Shown piece by piece: positions 1 to 9,781 of a stretch of DNA of 64,000 bases. A model generated the notes under the pieces. That model saw nothing but the letters and a program-made list of their open reading frames with translations, was not told the DNA's origin and did not search any database. This DNA comes from Mesorhizobium sp. ES1-4 (GTDB taxonomy: Bacteria > Pseudomonadota > Alphaproteobacteria > Rhizobiales > Rhizobiaceae). A program made the translations under genes and the position numbers. Numbering within the stretch: the stretch's first letter is position 1; each line of letters starts with the position of its first letter. The stretch spans positions 1 to 64,000 of the forward strand of contig NZ_JAIUGV010000022.1 of assembly GCF_020164745.1 (NCBI RefSeq). Reading direction: 5' to 3'.

Positions 1-75
1 CTTCTTCGTCGCCAGCGGCGCACCGCCCTCGTTCGTGAGGCGTATATAGTCGCCACCAACCAAAACTGTCAACAC
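1..75 (-). CDS. Possible 5' end of a gene leaving the left edge
   Basis: The minus strand from a GTG at 75-73 reads 25 codons without a stop to the edge of the window. The peptide contains GGDYIRLTNEGGAPLATKK, which has a normal amino-acid mix, and a purine-rich GGGAAAG lies just upstream. I do not recognise the family and there is too little of it to be sure it is a gene. Confidence 0.22.
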   Translation of the reverse strand, partial: MLTVLVGGDYIRLTNEGGAPLATKK

Positions 76-652
76 CGCTTTCCCAAGTTTTTTCGATTTC
101 TGGTGGAGATATCCACGGGGCCGAAAATCGTGAGTTGGCTAGGCTGAGTTTCGGCGCTGCTTCCACGGCTGGTTACGCAATTCCAGTGTGATATTTCGGC
201 CTGCGTGGAAGATGCTCACGATCAGCACCTGCTCGCATCCGGACGCAAAGGCAATGCTGACCGCCCGCGGATAGCAGCAATCCGCTGCTCAGGCGTAATC
301 TCGACCCGCTCGGTGCCTCGTTGTGGAAAAGTCGACGGGCCCAGGCAATGGTCGCGGATGTCAGCGACAAAATTCAGGCAATCGCCGGCGACGCCCGCGC
401 ATAACATCGTCAGGCTTTTGATCCTGGTCGGGCGCGCAGCTGTCGGCCTAAGCGCGGGCGTCGTGGGTCCGTTGCGGCGTTCATCCGGAAGACCCGTCCC
501 AACGATCGATGCCTAATCCTTTGTCGGTTGTGGTTCATGCTGATTTGAATGACGAGATATATCCTGGTTTATTCACGCCATTCTACGGAGAGGGGATCAG
601 AGATGCCGCATTTGGTGCACGTCTGCCCGCCAGTGGCGACCAGGAGATGACC
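76..652. other. Intergenic stretch, no gene recognised
   Basis: Short open frames here on both strands have compositions typical of the wrong frame of GC-rich DNA, and none has a convincing ribosome site. I see no RNA gene or repeat. The end of the stretch carries the leader of the SDR gene. Confidence 0.5.
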
Positions 653-1474
653 ATGCGGTTCGAAGGCAAGGACGTCCTGGTGACCGGCGGGAATTCGGGG
701 ATAGGGCGCGGGATCGTTCAATATTTCCTGAGAGAGGGAGCAAGGGTGGCTTTCGCAGGCCGCGATCGCAAGAAGGGCAGCGCCGTTGAAGCGGAAGCAG
801 GGGTGATCGGCGGCGAAGCGCGCTTTTTCGCATGCGATCTGTCCGAGGAGGATCAAGTCGAGGAACTGATCGGCCAGATCGGCCGTTGGGGGCGGCTGCG
901 TGTCGTGGTCAACAACGCCGGTGCTGGTTCGCGCCGCAGCGGCATTGAGCCGGACGATCGTCCCGGAGTGAGATGGGACAAGATGCGGGGCGCCAACCTG
1001 GACTCCACCTATTTTGTGTCTTCCTACGCGATGCCGCTGATCCGGGATTCCGGCGGAGGCGCGATTGTCAACATCTCGTCCACCGCCACACTGCACGGCA
1101 ATTGGGGGCTGTACTGCGTCGCCAAGTCGGCCGTCGAAGCGCTTACGCGCTCGCTGGCAATTGAAGGCGCTCCCCTCGGGATCAGGGCGAACTGCGTCAG
1201 CCCTGGCTGGATTGCCACCGCAACCGATATAGAGGCGCCAGCTTCGGGTAGCGCCGGCGATTGGACGGTGCCGCCAAGCATATTCGGCCGGATGGGGACG
1301 CCGGCTGAAATCGCTGCGGCCGTGGCGTTCCTGGCAAGCGATGAAGCTTCATTCATCACGGGTCAGACCCTGGTCGCCGATGGGGGGCTCTCGATCGTGG
1401 ACTACACGTCGAGTTCGCTTCTCGAGCAGCGCGGCTCGGTGCTGTTCTCGGGCACGGTCCGCGACACTCCATAA
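653..1474 (+). CDS. SDR family NAD(P)-dependent oxidoreductase
   Basis: A classical short-chain dehydrogenase/reductase of 273 residues, cytoplasmic, expected to use NAD(P)(H) on an unknown alcohol or carbonyl substrate. The Rossmann glycine motif TGGNSGIG lies about residues 11-18, NNAG in the middle, and the catalytic pair as YCVAK with the upstream serines of NISST. The C-terminal part has the usual FLASDEASFITGQ and VADGG signatures. The frame is open back to 509, but AGGAG at 642-646 is correctly spaced from the ATG at 653; an ATG at 647 is too close to it. The C-terminus extends about 25 residues past VADGG, longer than usual. It stands alone, so no pathway can be assigned. Confidence 0.85.
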   Translation: MRFEGKDVLVTGGNSGIGRGIVQYFLREGARVAFAGRDRKKGSAVEAEAGVIGGEARFFACDLSEEDQVEELIGQIGRWGRLRVVVNNAGAGSRRSGIEPDDRPGVRWDKMRGANLDSTYFVSSYAMPLIRDSGGGAIVNISSTATLHGNWGLYCVAKSAVEALTRSLAIEGAPLGIRANCVSPGWIATATDIEAPASGSAGDWTVPPSIFGRMGTPAEIAAAVAFLASDEASFITGQTLVADGGLSIVDYTSSSLLEQRGSVLFSGTVRDTP

Positions 1475-2043
1475 GCAAGAACTGACGCGAAGAGTTTCGG
1501 GTGCCGTCAGGCGTACGAAAGTCCCCGAGGAAAAAAACTGCGGGTCACAGGTCGATGACTGTGGAGATTTCGGTCTGCGGCCAGTGTCGGCGATGGCGCG
1601 ACCGTCGCCAGGAAGTGCGATGGATGCGCACAGGCCGTTTCGTTGCGCCTCCGCGCGGTGTGGTCGGCCCGGCGCTGGTTTCAGCTAATCAATCGTCATC
1701 ACCGCTGAAGGATAAGTCCGGGCGCACATCTTCACAGACGTCCCGAAACCACGTGGATCAGGTGGGCAACTCGCATACCAAGGCTAGTCGTGAATTCGCC
1801 ATGGTTGGTAGCAAAGTCCCAACCGAAGAATGCTGCCCAGCAAAAAAGCAGAAGGAAGAAACGCATTCGCAAATGCTAAATTATCTATATTGAGGAAACC
1901 TTAAGGGGTGGATGCTCTGCGACGGTCACTTCGCAGCCGCACGACAGCACCGCCGCTATTGTCCGGGCTAAACTCGACGCCGGGCAGACTGCACGATGAA
2001 GCGAGACATATTGTGGCTGTGCGGATCGCGATCGAGAGCAGTC
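1475..2043. other. Intergenic stretch between convergent genes
   Basis: No recognisable gene in about 570 bases. The longest frame (1501-1893, plus) has no recognisable domain and an unlikely composition. No strong terminator hairpin was found. Confidence 0.5.
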
Positions 2044-4662
2044 CTATGCCGCCGCTGCTGCTGAAAGATAAGAGTTCATCGCTTCCAATGTGCTCAGCAG
2101 CACCCCATCCAAATCGCGTAGGGCTGTATTTGGCAAAGCACCAGCCTTGGCGGCGTTTTCAAGCTGATCGCAGAGCATCGCCGCCCTGGCGGCACCGGCA
2201 CTAAGAGACATTGACTTCAACGCATGAGCGAGAGTTGCGACCGAGTTGGAGCGGTCGTCTACGGCTTGGCGCAAATTGCCGAAAGCAACCGGTGCGTGTG
2301 CAAGGAATAGTCCAAACACCTTTGCTGCAAGTCTGTCGCCGGCTGGGCCGGAAAGCGACCTGAACATGGATAAAGCGTCTGGCGAGATGAGCGGCACATT
2401 CCCAGCATCATCGGCCTTTCGATCCCGCGGATCCGCCGAAGCTTGGCTCGCCTCGATAGCGGAGCGCATCTGCGCGATAGTAAAAGGCTTGGACATATAG
2501 GCGTCCATTCCCGCGCTTTGCCAACGCTGTGCCTCATCTCCCCTCACATGAGCGGTCAATGCGATGATCCGCGCGGGCTTGCGGTTCTCAGATCTCTCGA
2601 TTTCGCGAAAGCGCGCCGTGGCTTCATAGCCGTCCATTCCCGGCATCGAGCAGTCCATGAACACAATGTCGAAGGCAGCATCCCTGTAGCTCTCGATAGC
2701 CTCGTACGCGCTGTCCGCAAGCTGAGTAACGATTTTGAAGGCGCTCAGCGCTTCGCTCAACACCTCTCGGTTCACGGCACTGTCGTCGACCGCAAGCACT
2801 TTCAAATGACGGAGATCGGGTAGCGCGGAGAACTCGCTGGCGGCCACTCTCTTTGTCCCGGCCGACCAGTTACTCGTTCTCAAACCGGTGGCGATGGTGT
2901 CTATTTCAACGCGCCGGACCGGTGCGGCGATCTCGGCGAGTACTTGGCCCGATACAGGGTGCTTGGTGTCAGCAAATGTGCGGAGATAGATGACAGGCCC
3001 GGCATTTTCTTCATTCATTCCAGAAGCATCGCATATAGTCAGCTCCGCCCTGTCCTCGACGATCTCAGCACCCCGCTCCGCAAAGGCCGATTTTAGGCTC
3101 CTCGTCGTCAGCTCATTGCAGCGAATCGCAACAGAATGCCCGGACAGTGTGATGAGTTCTTTAGCGGGCTCAGCGATCGGCAGCGCCAAAGTGAAGTGAA
3201 AGTCGGACCCTTCCCCCGATCGACTGCTCACACTGATTTCGCCCCCCATCCCTTCCACCAGCCTTCGCGAAATCGACAAGCCAAGACCGGTGCCCCCGAA
3301 ACGCCGCGTTATGGACTGGTCGGCCTGGGAGAACCGCTCGAAAATTCGCTCCAATTTGTCGGCGGGAATGCCCACTCCGGTGTCCCGAACGTGAACCTCG
3401 ATCTGCGCACATTCACCAGAAGAATGCACGCAGTTGGCCTCGATCAGCACCCCTCCTTCATCGGTGAACTTGAGACCATTGTTGAGCAGGTTGCCGATAA
3501 CCTGGCTCAGGCGTGTCGGGTCGCCCACTAGTTTGGCTGGCACCCCAGCAGACACGAAGATGGCTATCGTCAGGCCTTTCTCCCTGGCTCTCTCTGCAAA
3601 CAGGCTTGCGGCGTCCTCGATCAGCATATCCAGCGAAAAAGGAATCGACTCGAACGAGAGTTTGCCGGCCTCGATCTTGGAAAAGTCGAGGATGTCGTTG
3701 ATGATGTGGAGCAGAGATTTCCCGCAACGTGTGATCACCTCGGCGTAACGCAAATGCTTGGGAGCCAACGGTGCGACTGAGAGCATCTCGGCCATGACGA
3801 GCATGCCGTTCATGGGTGTCCTGATTTCATGGCTCATGGTGGCGAGGAAGTCCGACTTGGCGGCGTTGGCGCGCTCAGCGTCGTCCTTGGCGGCCCGCAA
3901 CTCCGATGTGCGGACCTCAACGGTATGCTCGAGAGCGTCCCTGTGGTTCTGAAGTAAGGCATCCCGGCGCTCGATTTGCGAGAACATTTCATTGAAAGCG
4001 TCGACGAGGACGCCCACTTCGTCATCTCGTGACTTGTTTATCCGGCGGGTTAGATCGGATCGTCGTCCAATCTCCGCAAAGTCTCGGGCGAGTTCACCCA
4101 AAGGCGCAATGACGCGGCCAATTTGGCGGCGTGCCACTAGCGCGGTCAGCGCGATTAGTCCCAGCCCGACAAGGAGGGAAATCGCAAATGTCATGAGATA
4201 GTCTTGCCGGAGCCTTGAAATTTCAGCCACGAAACTGATTGAGCCGACCACCTCGCCCCGGTCATGAATATCCACCGCGACGCTCAGGTTCTGGGCGGTC
4301 AACAAGGTTGTGAGGTTCGAGGCATCGAGCGAGCCATCCCTGCCAACGAGCTCAGTCGCTTGACCAATTTCGGCCACGGTCAGCCCCTGCTTGTCGTAGG
4401 CTGCCGCATACCGAACGTCCGGCAATTCACGGATCGCGCGCAGCACAAGCAGAACTTCTCGGGCGTCTCCCGCTCTGACGCCGTTGGCAGCGGCGGCTGC
4501 GAACGCCGCTGCGGAGCTGCGAAGTCGCGCTTGCTCTGCCATGATCGATTGCCGGAAGTCATGCAGGGTGAAGAAGGTCACCGAACTCAGCATGCCGCCA
4601 AAAATAACGGTTACAACCACCCGCACGAGTCGCGATCGAATGGACAGGGATGTCTTCGCCAT
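2044..4662 (-). CDS. Membrane hybrid histidine kinase (HAMP-HisKA-HATPase-REC-Hpt)
   Basis: An 872-residue inner-membrane sensor with a complete internal phosphorelay, in the style of ArcB/BarA. In order: transmembrane segment about 12-34, a periplasmic region of about 120 residues, a second membrane segment about 157-177, HAMP about 178-232, HisKA with the phospho-accepting His278 in MSHEIRTPMNG, HATPase_c with DTGVGIP and GTGLGLSIS, a receiver with Asp670 in FMDCSMPGMDGYEA, and a C-terminal Hpt domain with His813 in LAHALKSMSLSAG. The periplasmic part resembles CHASE8-type sensors, but that is a guess. The frame runs 37 codons further upstream; I chose ATG 4662 because the hydrophobic N-terminus starts there and the extension is unlike protein. 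It is divergent from the REC-EAL gene 98 bases away, the most likely signalling partner. The relay ends in Hpt, so the output is probably a separate receiver. Confidence 0.93.
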   Translation of the reverse strand: MAKTSLSIRSRLVRVVVTVIFGGMLSSVTFFTLHDFRQSIMAEQARLRSSAAAFAAAAANGVRAGDAREVLLVLRAIRELPDVRYAAAYDKQGLTVAEIGQATELVGRDGSLDASNLTTLLTAQNLSVAVDIHDRGEVVGSISFVAEISRLRQDYLMTFAISLLVGLGLIALTALVARRQIGRVIAPLGELARDFAEIGRRSDLTRRINKSRDDEVGVLVDAFNEMFSQIERRDALLQNHRDALEHTVEVRTSELRAAKDDAERANAAKSDFLATMSHEIRTPMNGMLVMAEMLSVAPLAPKHLRYAEVITRCGKSLLHIINDILDFSKIEAGKLSFESIPFSLDMLIEDAASLFAERAREKGLTIAIFVSAGVPAKLVGDPTRLSQVIGNLLNNGLKFTDEGGVLIEANCVHSSGECAQIEVHVRDTGVGIPADKLERIFERFSQADQSITRRFGGTGLGLSISRRLVEGMGGEISVSSRSGEGSDFHFTLALPIAEPAKELITLSGHSVAIRCNELTTRSLKSAFAERGAEIVEDRAELTICDASGMNEENAGPVIYLRTFADTKHPVSGQVLAEIAAPVRRVEIDTIATGLRTSNWSAGTKRVAASEFSALPDLRHLKVLAVDDSAVNREVLSEALSAFKIVTQLADSAYEAIESYRDAAFDIVFMDCSMPGMDGYEATARFREIERSENRKPARIIALTAHVRGDEAQRWQSAGMDAYMSKPFTIAQMRSAIEASQASADPRDRKADDAGNVPLISPDALSMFRSLSGPAGDRLAAKVFGLFLAHAPVAFGNLRQAVDDRSNSVATLAHALKSMSLSAGAARAAMLCDQLENAAKAGALPNTALRDLDGVLLSTLEAMNSYLSAAAAA

Positions 4663-4760
4663 TGGTCGAAAATACGAGATCAACCTTAAAATTTTGCAAT
4701 CTCGACGTAAGCTTTTGTTTGTTTGTTTCGTGCATCCTGTTGAATTCGTGGGGTGAACCG

Positions 4761-5936
4761 ATGGACATCGCAACGCCGATTTTGATCGTCGATGACGATC
4801 CGATCTTTCTCGCCGTGACGGAGGAGATCGTCGCGTCGCTCGGCTACCACCAGATCGAGTGCGTGGACTCAGCGATCCGCGGGCTGCAACGCATAAGACA
4901 AGGCGTTCCCTTTGGGCTGATCTTGCTCGATCTCAACATGCCCGGGCTCGACGGGTTGGCTTTCCTCAGGCAAGCCTCCGAACTTGGCTTCCGTGGTGCT
5001 GTAATCATTTCGAGTGGAGAAGCCGATGCGGTTCTCCGTTCTGCCGGTCAAATGGGGCGCCTGCTGCAACTGCGGGTTCTGGGAGTGCTCAGGAAGCCCG
5101 TGTCAGGTGAGAAACTGGCCTTCCTGTTGTCGCAGAGCACTGAGCAAGCAGACCTTGCAATACGTTCGACAGCTCTTCCAAGCAGCCTCGACGATCTGGA
5201 ATTGGTCCCCTACTACCAAGCCCAGCACGATACTTGGAACGGCGACGTTGTTGGGTTGGAAGCTCTCATACGCGGCCGTGGGCGCGATGGCAGGATTTAC
5301 GGTCCGGGGAAGCTGTTCGGCCTGATTCAGGAGCGCGATCAACTCCTTTCCACAACGCTTGCCATAGCCGAGGTCGTGATGGGCGACATGCAGCACTGGA
5401 GAGCCAGGGGGTGTCTCCGGCGCACCTCCATCAATCTCGATACTTCTGTTGTCGAAGACTGTGACGCGGTCGACAAACTCATTTCCTTGGTTAGCCAGGC
5501 CAGGCTCGACCCAAAAGTCGTATGTTGGGAAGTGACCGAGACCACATTGCCGCAAGATGTGACCCGCGTCATTGAAGGGCTTAGTCGCCTTAGAATGTCG
5601 GGATGCCAAGTCTCTCTCGATGACTACGGCACCGGCGGATCGAATTTCGAGATCTTGCGGCTGTGCCCGTTCACTGAACTGAAAATCGACGGGCCGTTGC
5701 TCCGAATGGCTACGGATGACCCCGTCACGCAAGGGTTTGTCACATCCACGCTATCCATGGCCCGCGACCTCGAACTGGACGTAGTCGGCGAAGGGGTGGA
5801 GACCGATACTCAGTATCAATATGCAAGACAGGTCGGCATCCCAGTCATCCAAGGGTACTGGTTCTCAAAGCCGTTGCCTCGCGCCGAGATCGAGAATTTG
5901 CTCTGGGAAAAGTGCAATGTTTCGGCCGCCGTTTAA
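4761..5936 (+). CDS. Response regulator with EAL phosphodiesterase output (RocR-like)
   Basis: A 391-residue cytoplasmic protein expected to hydrolyse cyclic di-GMP under control of phosphorylation. The receiver (about 1-130) has Asp57 in LLDLNMPGLDG and the acidic cluster DDD near the start. The EAL domain (about 145-385) keeps Glu167 in the EAL signature (GLEALIRG), INLDTS, EVTET, DDYGTG, LKID and EGVET, so the metal-binding and catalytic set looks intact. Architecture and length match the RocR/VieA-like class without a DNA-binding domain. The frame is open to 4650, but that extension is the antisense of the kinase promoter; ATG 4761 directly precedes the receiver. It shares a divergent promoter region with the hybrid kinase and overlaps the following TadG-like gene by 20 bases, which suggests cotranscription. 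Confidence 0.92.
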   Translation: MDIATPILIVDDDPIFLAVTEEIVASLGYHQIECVDSAIRGLQRIRQGVPFGLILLDLNMPGLDGLAFLRQASELGFRGAVIISSGEADAVLRSAGQMGRLLQLRVLGVLRKPVSGEKLAFLLSQSTEQADLAIRSTALPSSLDDLELVPYYQAQHDTWNGDVVGLEALIRGRGRDGRIYGPGKLFGLIQERDQLLSTTLAIAEVVMGDMQHWRARGCLRRTSINLDTSVVEDCDAVDKLISLVSQARLDPKVVCWEVTETTLPQDVTRVIEGLSRLRMSGCQVSLDDYGTGGSNFEILRLCPFTELKIDGPLLRMATDDPVTQGFVTSTLSMARDLELDVVGEGVETDTQYQYARQVGIPVIQGYWFSKPLPRAEIENLLWEKCNVSAAV

Positions 5937-7287
5937 ACACCTGCTGCTCTTTGTGATCAGGCTGACTGGCGAACTGACTCGAAACAGCTCTGGCAATTTT
6001 GCGCTTGGTGTGGCGGTCCTGGCGCCGCTCCTGTTGGGCACTGCTGGTGGTGGTCTGGATTTCCTGATCTATGAACATCACAAGAGCGAACTGCAGGACG
6101 CCGCTGACGCAACGGCTCTCGCCGCTGTACGTGAAGCCTCCATGAAAGGGTGGAGCGCTTCGTCCGCGCAGGAAATAGCCGGCGCTGTCATCCGGAGCAA
6201 CCTCTCGAACCGTTTCAGCAGCGCCACCTTTGAATATACGACGTCGGTCAACGAAGAGGCGCGCCAGGTAACGGTAACGCTCAGTCAAGACCACTATCGC
6301 TATTTCTTGATGGGCTATTTCACTGGAAGTCCGCAGATAACGGTCAGCGCCACCGCCCGGCGGACGGGGCAAGAGACGATCTGCATAATCGCGCAGGCGC
6401 CAAATGGTCCCGAGGTGCTGAAAATCGAAGGCGACGCGGATGTCTCGGCTCCGGGCTGCTCCGCTTACGCTGGCTCGATCGACCCCAAGGGCCTTTCCGT
6501 CAAAAACACGTCAAGCCTGACGACGAAGTTGTCTTGTTCCGTGGGAGGGTATGCTGGATCGTCCAGAAATTACTCGCCCCTGCCAATTACCGACTGCCCG
6601 GCAATATCCGATCCGCTGGCTTCACGCGCCAGTGAGATAGACGGTTCTCTCTCCACACAGTGCGATTTCAACAAATTCGAGGTCAAGAACGCTGCGCTCA
6701 CCCTGTCACCAGGAACGTACTGCCAGGGGCTGAAGATTTCTGGAGGGGCGCACGTCACGTTTTCACCGGGGGTATATGTCATCCGAAATGGGGAGCTTTC
6801 GGTCGACGGCAAATCCGCGATCAATGGGAGCGGCATCGCCTTCGTCTTCATCGGTGAGAAAGCCGTCTTGAAGTTCGCTAACGACTCGAACGTATCTCTC
6901 TCGGCACCGGAACAGGGGCTGATGTCTGGCATTCTCATTTACGCTAGACAGGTCGGCAACAAGCATCGAGATTTCAACATCCAAAGCAGGGATGCGGGTC
7001 GATTGATCGGCACCGTCTATCTCCCCGGTGACAATCTTACCGTTGGCGGCGACAAGGATGGCGATGGCCTGTGTGACAGCGACAACAATCAAACGCTCAC
7101 CACGCCGGTCTCAGAGCAATGCATCTCGGACGTCGGCACAATGTCTGCGTGGACTGCAATCATTGCCTACAAAATGCACGTGACAGCTGGGGCGACCCTG
7201 ATCATTAACTCCAACTATGCGAGCTCGAGAGTTCCAGTCCCTGACGGCATCGGTCCAAAGAGTGGACGAATCGTTCTCAGTCAATAG
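5917..7287 (+). CDS. TadG-like Flp pilus-assembly / Tad-domain protein
   Basis: A 456-residue envelope protein. Near residues 22-50 it has the TadG/TadE N-terminal pattern: SGNFALGVAVLAPLLLGTAGG, a hydrophobic anchor, then ELQDAADATALAA. This is the signature of the putative Flp pilus-assembly TadE/G-like family. The rest is a large extracytoplasmic domain with alternating strands and several cysteines and no von Willebrand motif that I can see. The ATG lies inside the end of the REC-EAL gene. No other tad/cpa genes (TadA ATPase, RcpA secretin, Flp pilin) are present, so this is an orphan copy. The overlap with a c-di-GMP phosphodiesterase gene suggests a role in surface attachment (inference). 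Confidence 0.82.
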   Translation: MFRPPFKHLLLFVIRLTGELTRNSSGNFALGVAVLAPLLLGTAGGGLDFLIYEHHKSELQDAADATALAAVREASMKGWSASSAQEIAGAVIRSNLSNRFSSATFEYTTSVNEEARQVTVTLSQDHYRYFLMGYFTGSPQITVSATARRTGQETICIIAQAPNGPEVLKIEGDADVSAPGCSAYAGSIDPKGLSVKNTSSLTTKLSCSVGGYAGSSRNYSPLPITDCPAISDPLASRASEIDGSLSTQCDFNKFEVKNAALTLSPGTYCQGLKISGGAHVTFSPGVYVIRNGELSVDGKSAINGSGIAFVFIGEKAVLKFANDSNVSLSAPEQGLMSGILIYARQVGNKHRDFNIQSRDAGRLIGTVYLPGDNLTVGGDKDGDGLCDSDNNQTLTTPVSEQCISDVGTMSAWTAIIAYKMHVTAGATLIINSNYASSRVPVPDGIGPKSGRIVLSQ

Positions 7288-7687
7288 TGCGAGAAGATGC
7301 GGCGCCTGATGATGGCGCGGGACTCGCCGAAATAAGCCACTTTGTCGGCGCACAGCATTCGATCCAGTCTAGGCTGCGTCTACTGTTTGTGGCGGATTGC
7401 CGATGACCGCTTTCTCCGCTTCTGGCCCCAAAATGTACGGGGAGTGTTCACATCAAGGCTTAGCCGCTTCTTTTTCCCTGTGACCGCAAGCGCAATTCAG
7501 GCGGCATAGACGGCTCCCTTCGAACGACTGACTGAGCATTGGCCAGCGGGATTCAACGAGGATCCATCGCAACTTTGCGGGGTTATATAACACCAGCGAT
7601 TGCATGCCTCCTCATGTTCGCAAGCCTTCCCAAGTCAGACATGGCAGAGTACCAATCATCTCCGACGATTGTGCGAAAGGGCGCCGC
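7288..7687. other. Intergenic stretch, no gene recognised
   Basis: About 400 bases with no convincing frame, RNA or repeat. The last part is the leader of the small membrane protein gene, with GAAAGGG shortly before its start. Confidence 0.5.
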
Positions 7688-8104
7688 ATGACCGAGATTC
7701 TTGGGTCCCTGCAAGATTGGTTCTACAACTCGGTTTCGCCGGCGATCTCATGGTGGCTCGGCTCGATCATGGCCGACGTCGCAACGTCGCCGGTTTTCGC
7801 TCTCACTTTACTGCTGGCTTCGATCCTGTGTGCGGCGCTTGGCAGAAGCATCGCCATCATGATCTTTTGCCTCATCTTCAGCGGCATTGTCATTGCATTG
7901 CACGGCCTTGCCCCGGCGCAGCCTTTGAGAGGCGGGTTGATCGTCGTGGCAATTTTCGGTTTCGGATTGTTGGCCTGGCCATTGTATCGAGAGCGAGGCA
8001 AGGTCGATAAAATGTATCAAAGATTGGAAGCTGCGCGAAAAGAGACTGAGGAAATGAGGGGGCTTCTGGATAATGAAATCAAATGGCGCAAGGCGTCGGA
8101 ATGA
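7688..8104 (+). CDS. Small membrane protein with C-terminal helix
   Basis: A 138-residue hypothetical protein. Three hydrophobic segments (about residues 28-47, 50-68 and 79-96) are followed by a charged, probably coiled-coil tail (KVDKMYQRLEAARKETEEM). The frame is open from 7604, but ATG 7688 follows GAAAGGG at a suitable distance and gives a cleaner N-terminus (MTEILGSLQDWFYN). I do not recognise the family. It is convergent with the HlyD gene. Confidence 0.6.
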   Translation: MTEILGSLQDWFYNSVSPAISWWLGSIMADVATSPVFALTLLLASILCAALGRSIAIMIFCLIFSGIVIALHGLAPAQPLRGGLIVVAIFGFGLLAWPLYRERGKVDKMYQRLEAARKETEEMRGLLDNEIKWRKASE

Positions 8105-8355
8105 TGCCGCCGCGCGTATAGTGGCACTAAACGTCGAGCACCGTCCACTTACAGCGTTAGCAGCCACGTCCTCGCGCATCGGGCGGTTGGTTGGGTGAGC
8201 ACCTCCTCGCGCCAAGGCCTGGTCCTTCGTGGTCAGCAGGGTGGCCAACACGACCCCTCGCAGAGCTTACGATGTGGATTGTTCACGGCATGGCGGTCAT
8301 TCCCAAATCATTTTGCAACCCCTCTTCTCAAGGAGAGGGAAGGACCCAATAGGTC

Positions 8356-8400
8356 GCTGCCAACGCCTGGGGCGGGGGCCGGGATACAGGCGTTGGCAGC
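8356..8400. terminator. 14-bp inverted repeat between convergent genes
   Basis: GCTGCCAACGCCTG at 8356-8369 pairs perfectly with CAGGCGTTGGCAGC at 8387-8400 across a 17-base loop. It lies 66 bases past the stop of the HlyD gene. There is no U-rich tail on either strand, so it may stabilise the operon's 3' end rather than be a standard intrinsic terminator. Confidence 0.5.
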
Positions 8401-8466
8401 TCTCGGGGTATGGCCACTCACCCCGATCTGGCCGTCGCTCCAAGCTCGACAACGGATTCAAGATCA

Positions 8467-9765
8467 TCAATCTTCGCGCATCGCTCGATTCATCTGATCG
8501 GTGAATGGCTTGACCAGATAGGACAGCGCCGATCTTTCTCTCGTGTGCAGGAACACTTCGACCGGCATGCCGGGCACGAGTTGCTTGCCTTCGAGGCCGT
8601 CGACATCACCGATTGCAATGGTTGAAAGGTAATAGGCCTGACCTGTCTGCGCGTCGATACTTGCCGCAGCTCCCACAACTTTCACGCGGCCATCGATCTG
8701 CGGCGTGGTGCGCTGGCTGAACGACGAGAAGCGCAGCTTTACATCCTGGCCCATCGATACCTGGTCGATGTCCGTCGGCGCGACGCGTGCTTCGATGACT
8801 AGCTCGTCATCGATGGGCACAATCGACATCACGGTTTCACCCGGCGCGATGACGCCATCGACGGTGTGGACCTTGAGGTCATTCACGGTCCCCGAAATCG
8901 GCGCACGCAATTCCATACGTGAGAGGCGATCTCTTGCCGCGACAATCCGCTCGTCCAATTCGGCGACTTTCGCCTCGACGTCGCGCAATTCGCGCTGGGC
9001 ATCGGTCTTCACCTGCTGTTCGAGCTCTATGATCTTGAGATTGACCTCGCTTATTGCGCCCTTGGCCCGCGCGATGTCGGACTCGACCTCGGCGATATGG
9101 CCATCAACCTTCACCAGGTCCCGTTCCAGCGTGCGGGTCTTGTCGCCTTCGATAAGCCCCTTGCGCAATAAGGGTGCCAAACGGTCTATATCTTCAGCCA
9201 CTAGGGCACGCTCGCTTTTACTGGACGCCTTTTGCGCCTCCAGCCCCCTGATCTGTTCCTCATCCTGGTCGATCTGCGATTTCAGCTGCGCCTTTTGGGC
9301 TACACGCGTCGCGCGATTGTTGGCAAACAGTCGCTGCTCGCCATCCATGATGGTCTGTGGATCTGCGTCCGGCGCAAAATCGAACGTTATCTTATCCATA
9401 TCGTCGCGCTCGGCGCGCAGACGTGCCGCACGCCCCTGGGATTCCAGAAACTGTTCACTCAGCACGCCCAACTCCGCTCTGGTCTGCGTCTCGTCTAGAC
9501 GGATCAGAACGTCGCCGACTTTCACTGCATCGCCATTGGCGACTTCAATTGCGCCGATGATGCCACCATCACGATGTTGAATCATCTTCAACTGCTTTTT
9601 CGCGGTGACTTTACCCTGTGCAATAATCGCACCCGACAGTTTTGCATTGGCCGCCCAGCCTCCACAGCCCAGGATCAAACCAAGCGCCAGGAGGCCGGAG
9701 ACCGCCACCCTCGAGTGAATGGTGTAATGCGGCCGGCGTATTTTCTTCTCGATATTCTTGTCCAC
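8467..9765 (-). CDS. HlyD/PrsE-type type I secretion periplasmic adaptor
   Basis: A 432-residue membrane-fusion protein linking an inner-membrane ABC exporter to a TolC-type outer-membrane channel. There is a short cytoplasmic N-terminus, a membrane anchor about residues 19-42 (LLALGLILGCGGWAA), a lipoyl half-motif around VIRLDET-like DVLIRLDETQTRAEL, a long alpha-helical hairpin (about 95-300) with heptad-like sequence, the second half-motif (ELRAPISGTVNDLKVHTVDG), and a beta-barrel ending near KPFTDQMNRA. This is typical of the PrtE/PrsE/HlyD group. Its ATG is 16 bases after the stop of the RTX gene, so it is the last gene of the secretion operon. Confidence 0.95.
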   Translation of the reverse strand: MDKNIEKKIRRPHYTIHSRVAVSGLLALGLILGCGGWAANAKLSGAIIAQGKVTAKKQLKMIQHRDGGIIGAIEVANGDAVKVGDVLIRLDETQTRAELGVLSEQFLESQGRAARLRAERDDMDKITFDFAPDADPQTIMDGEQRLFANNRATRVAQKAQLKSQIDQDEEQIRGLEAQKASSKSERALVAEDIDRLAPLLRKGLIEGDKTRTLERDLVKVDGHIAEVESDIARAKGAISEVNLKIIELEQQVKTDAQRELRDVEAKVAELDERIVAARDRLSRMELRAPISGTVNDLKVHTVDGVIAPGETVMSIVPIDDELVIEARVAPTDIDQVSMGQDVKLRFSSFSQRTTPQIDGRVKVVGAAASIDAQTGQAYYLSTIAIGDVDGLEGKQLVPGMPVEVFLHTRERSALSYLVKPFTDQMNRAMRED

Positions 9766-9781
9766 GTCTGCCCCCTATCGT

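Noticed and set aside
1501..1893. A 130-codon frame as a gene
   Set aside because: No ribosome site, no recognisable domain, and a composition that changes from Arg-rich to Ser/Lys-rich without structure.
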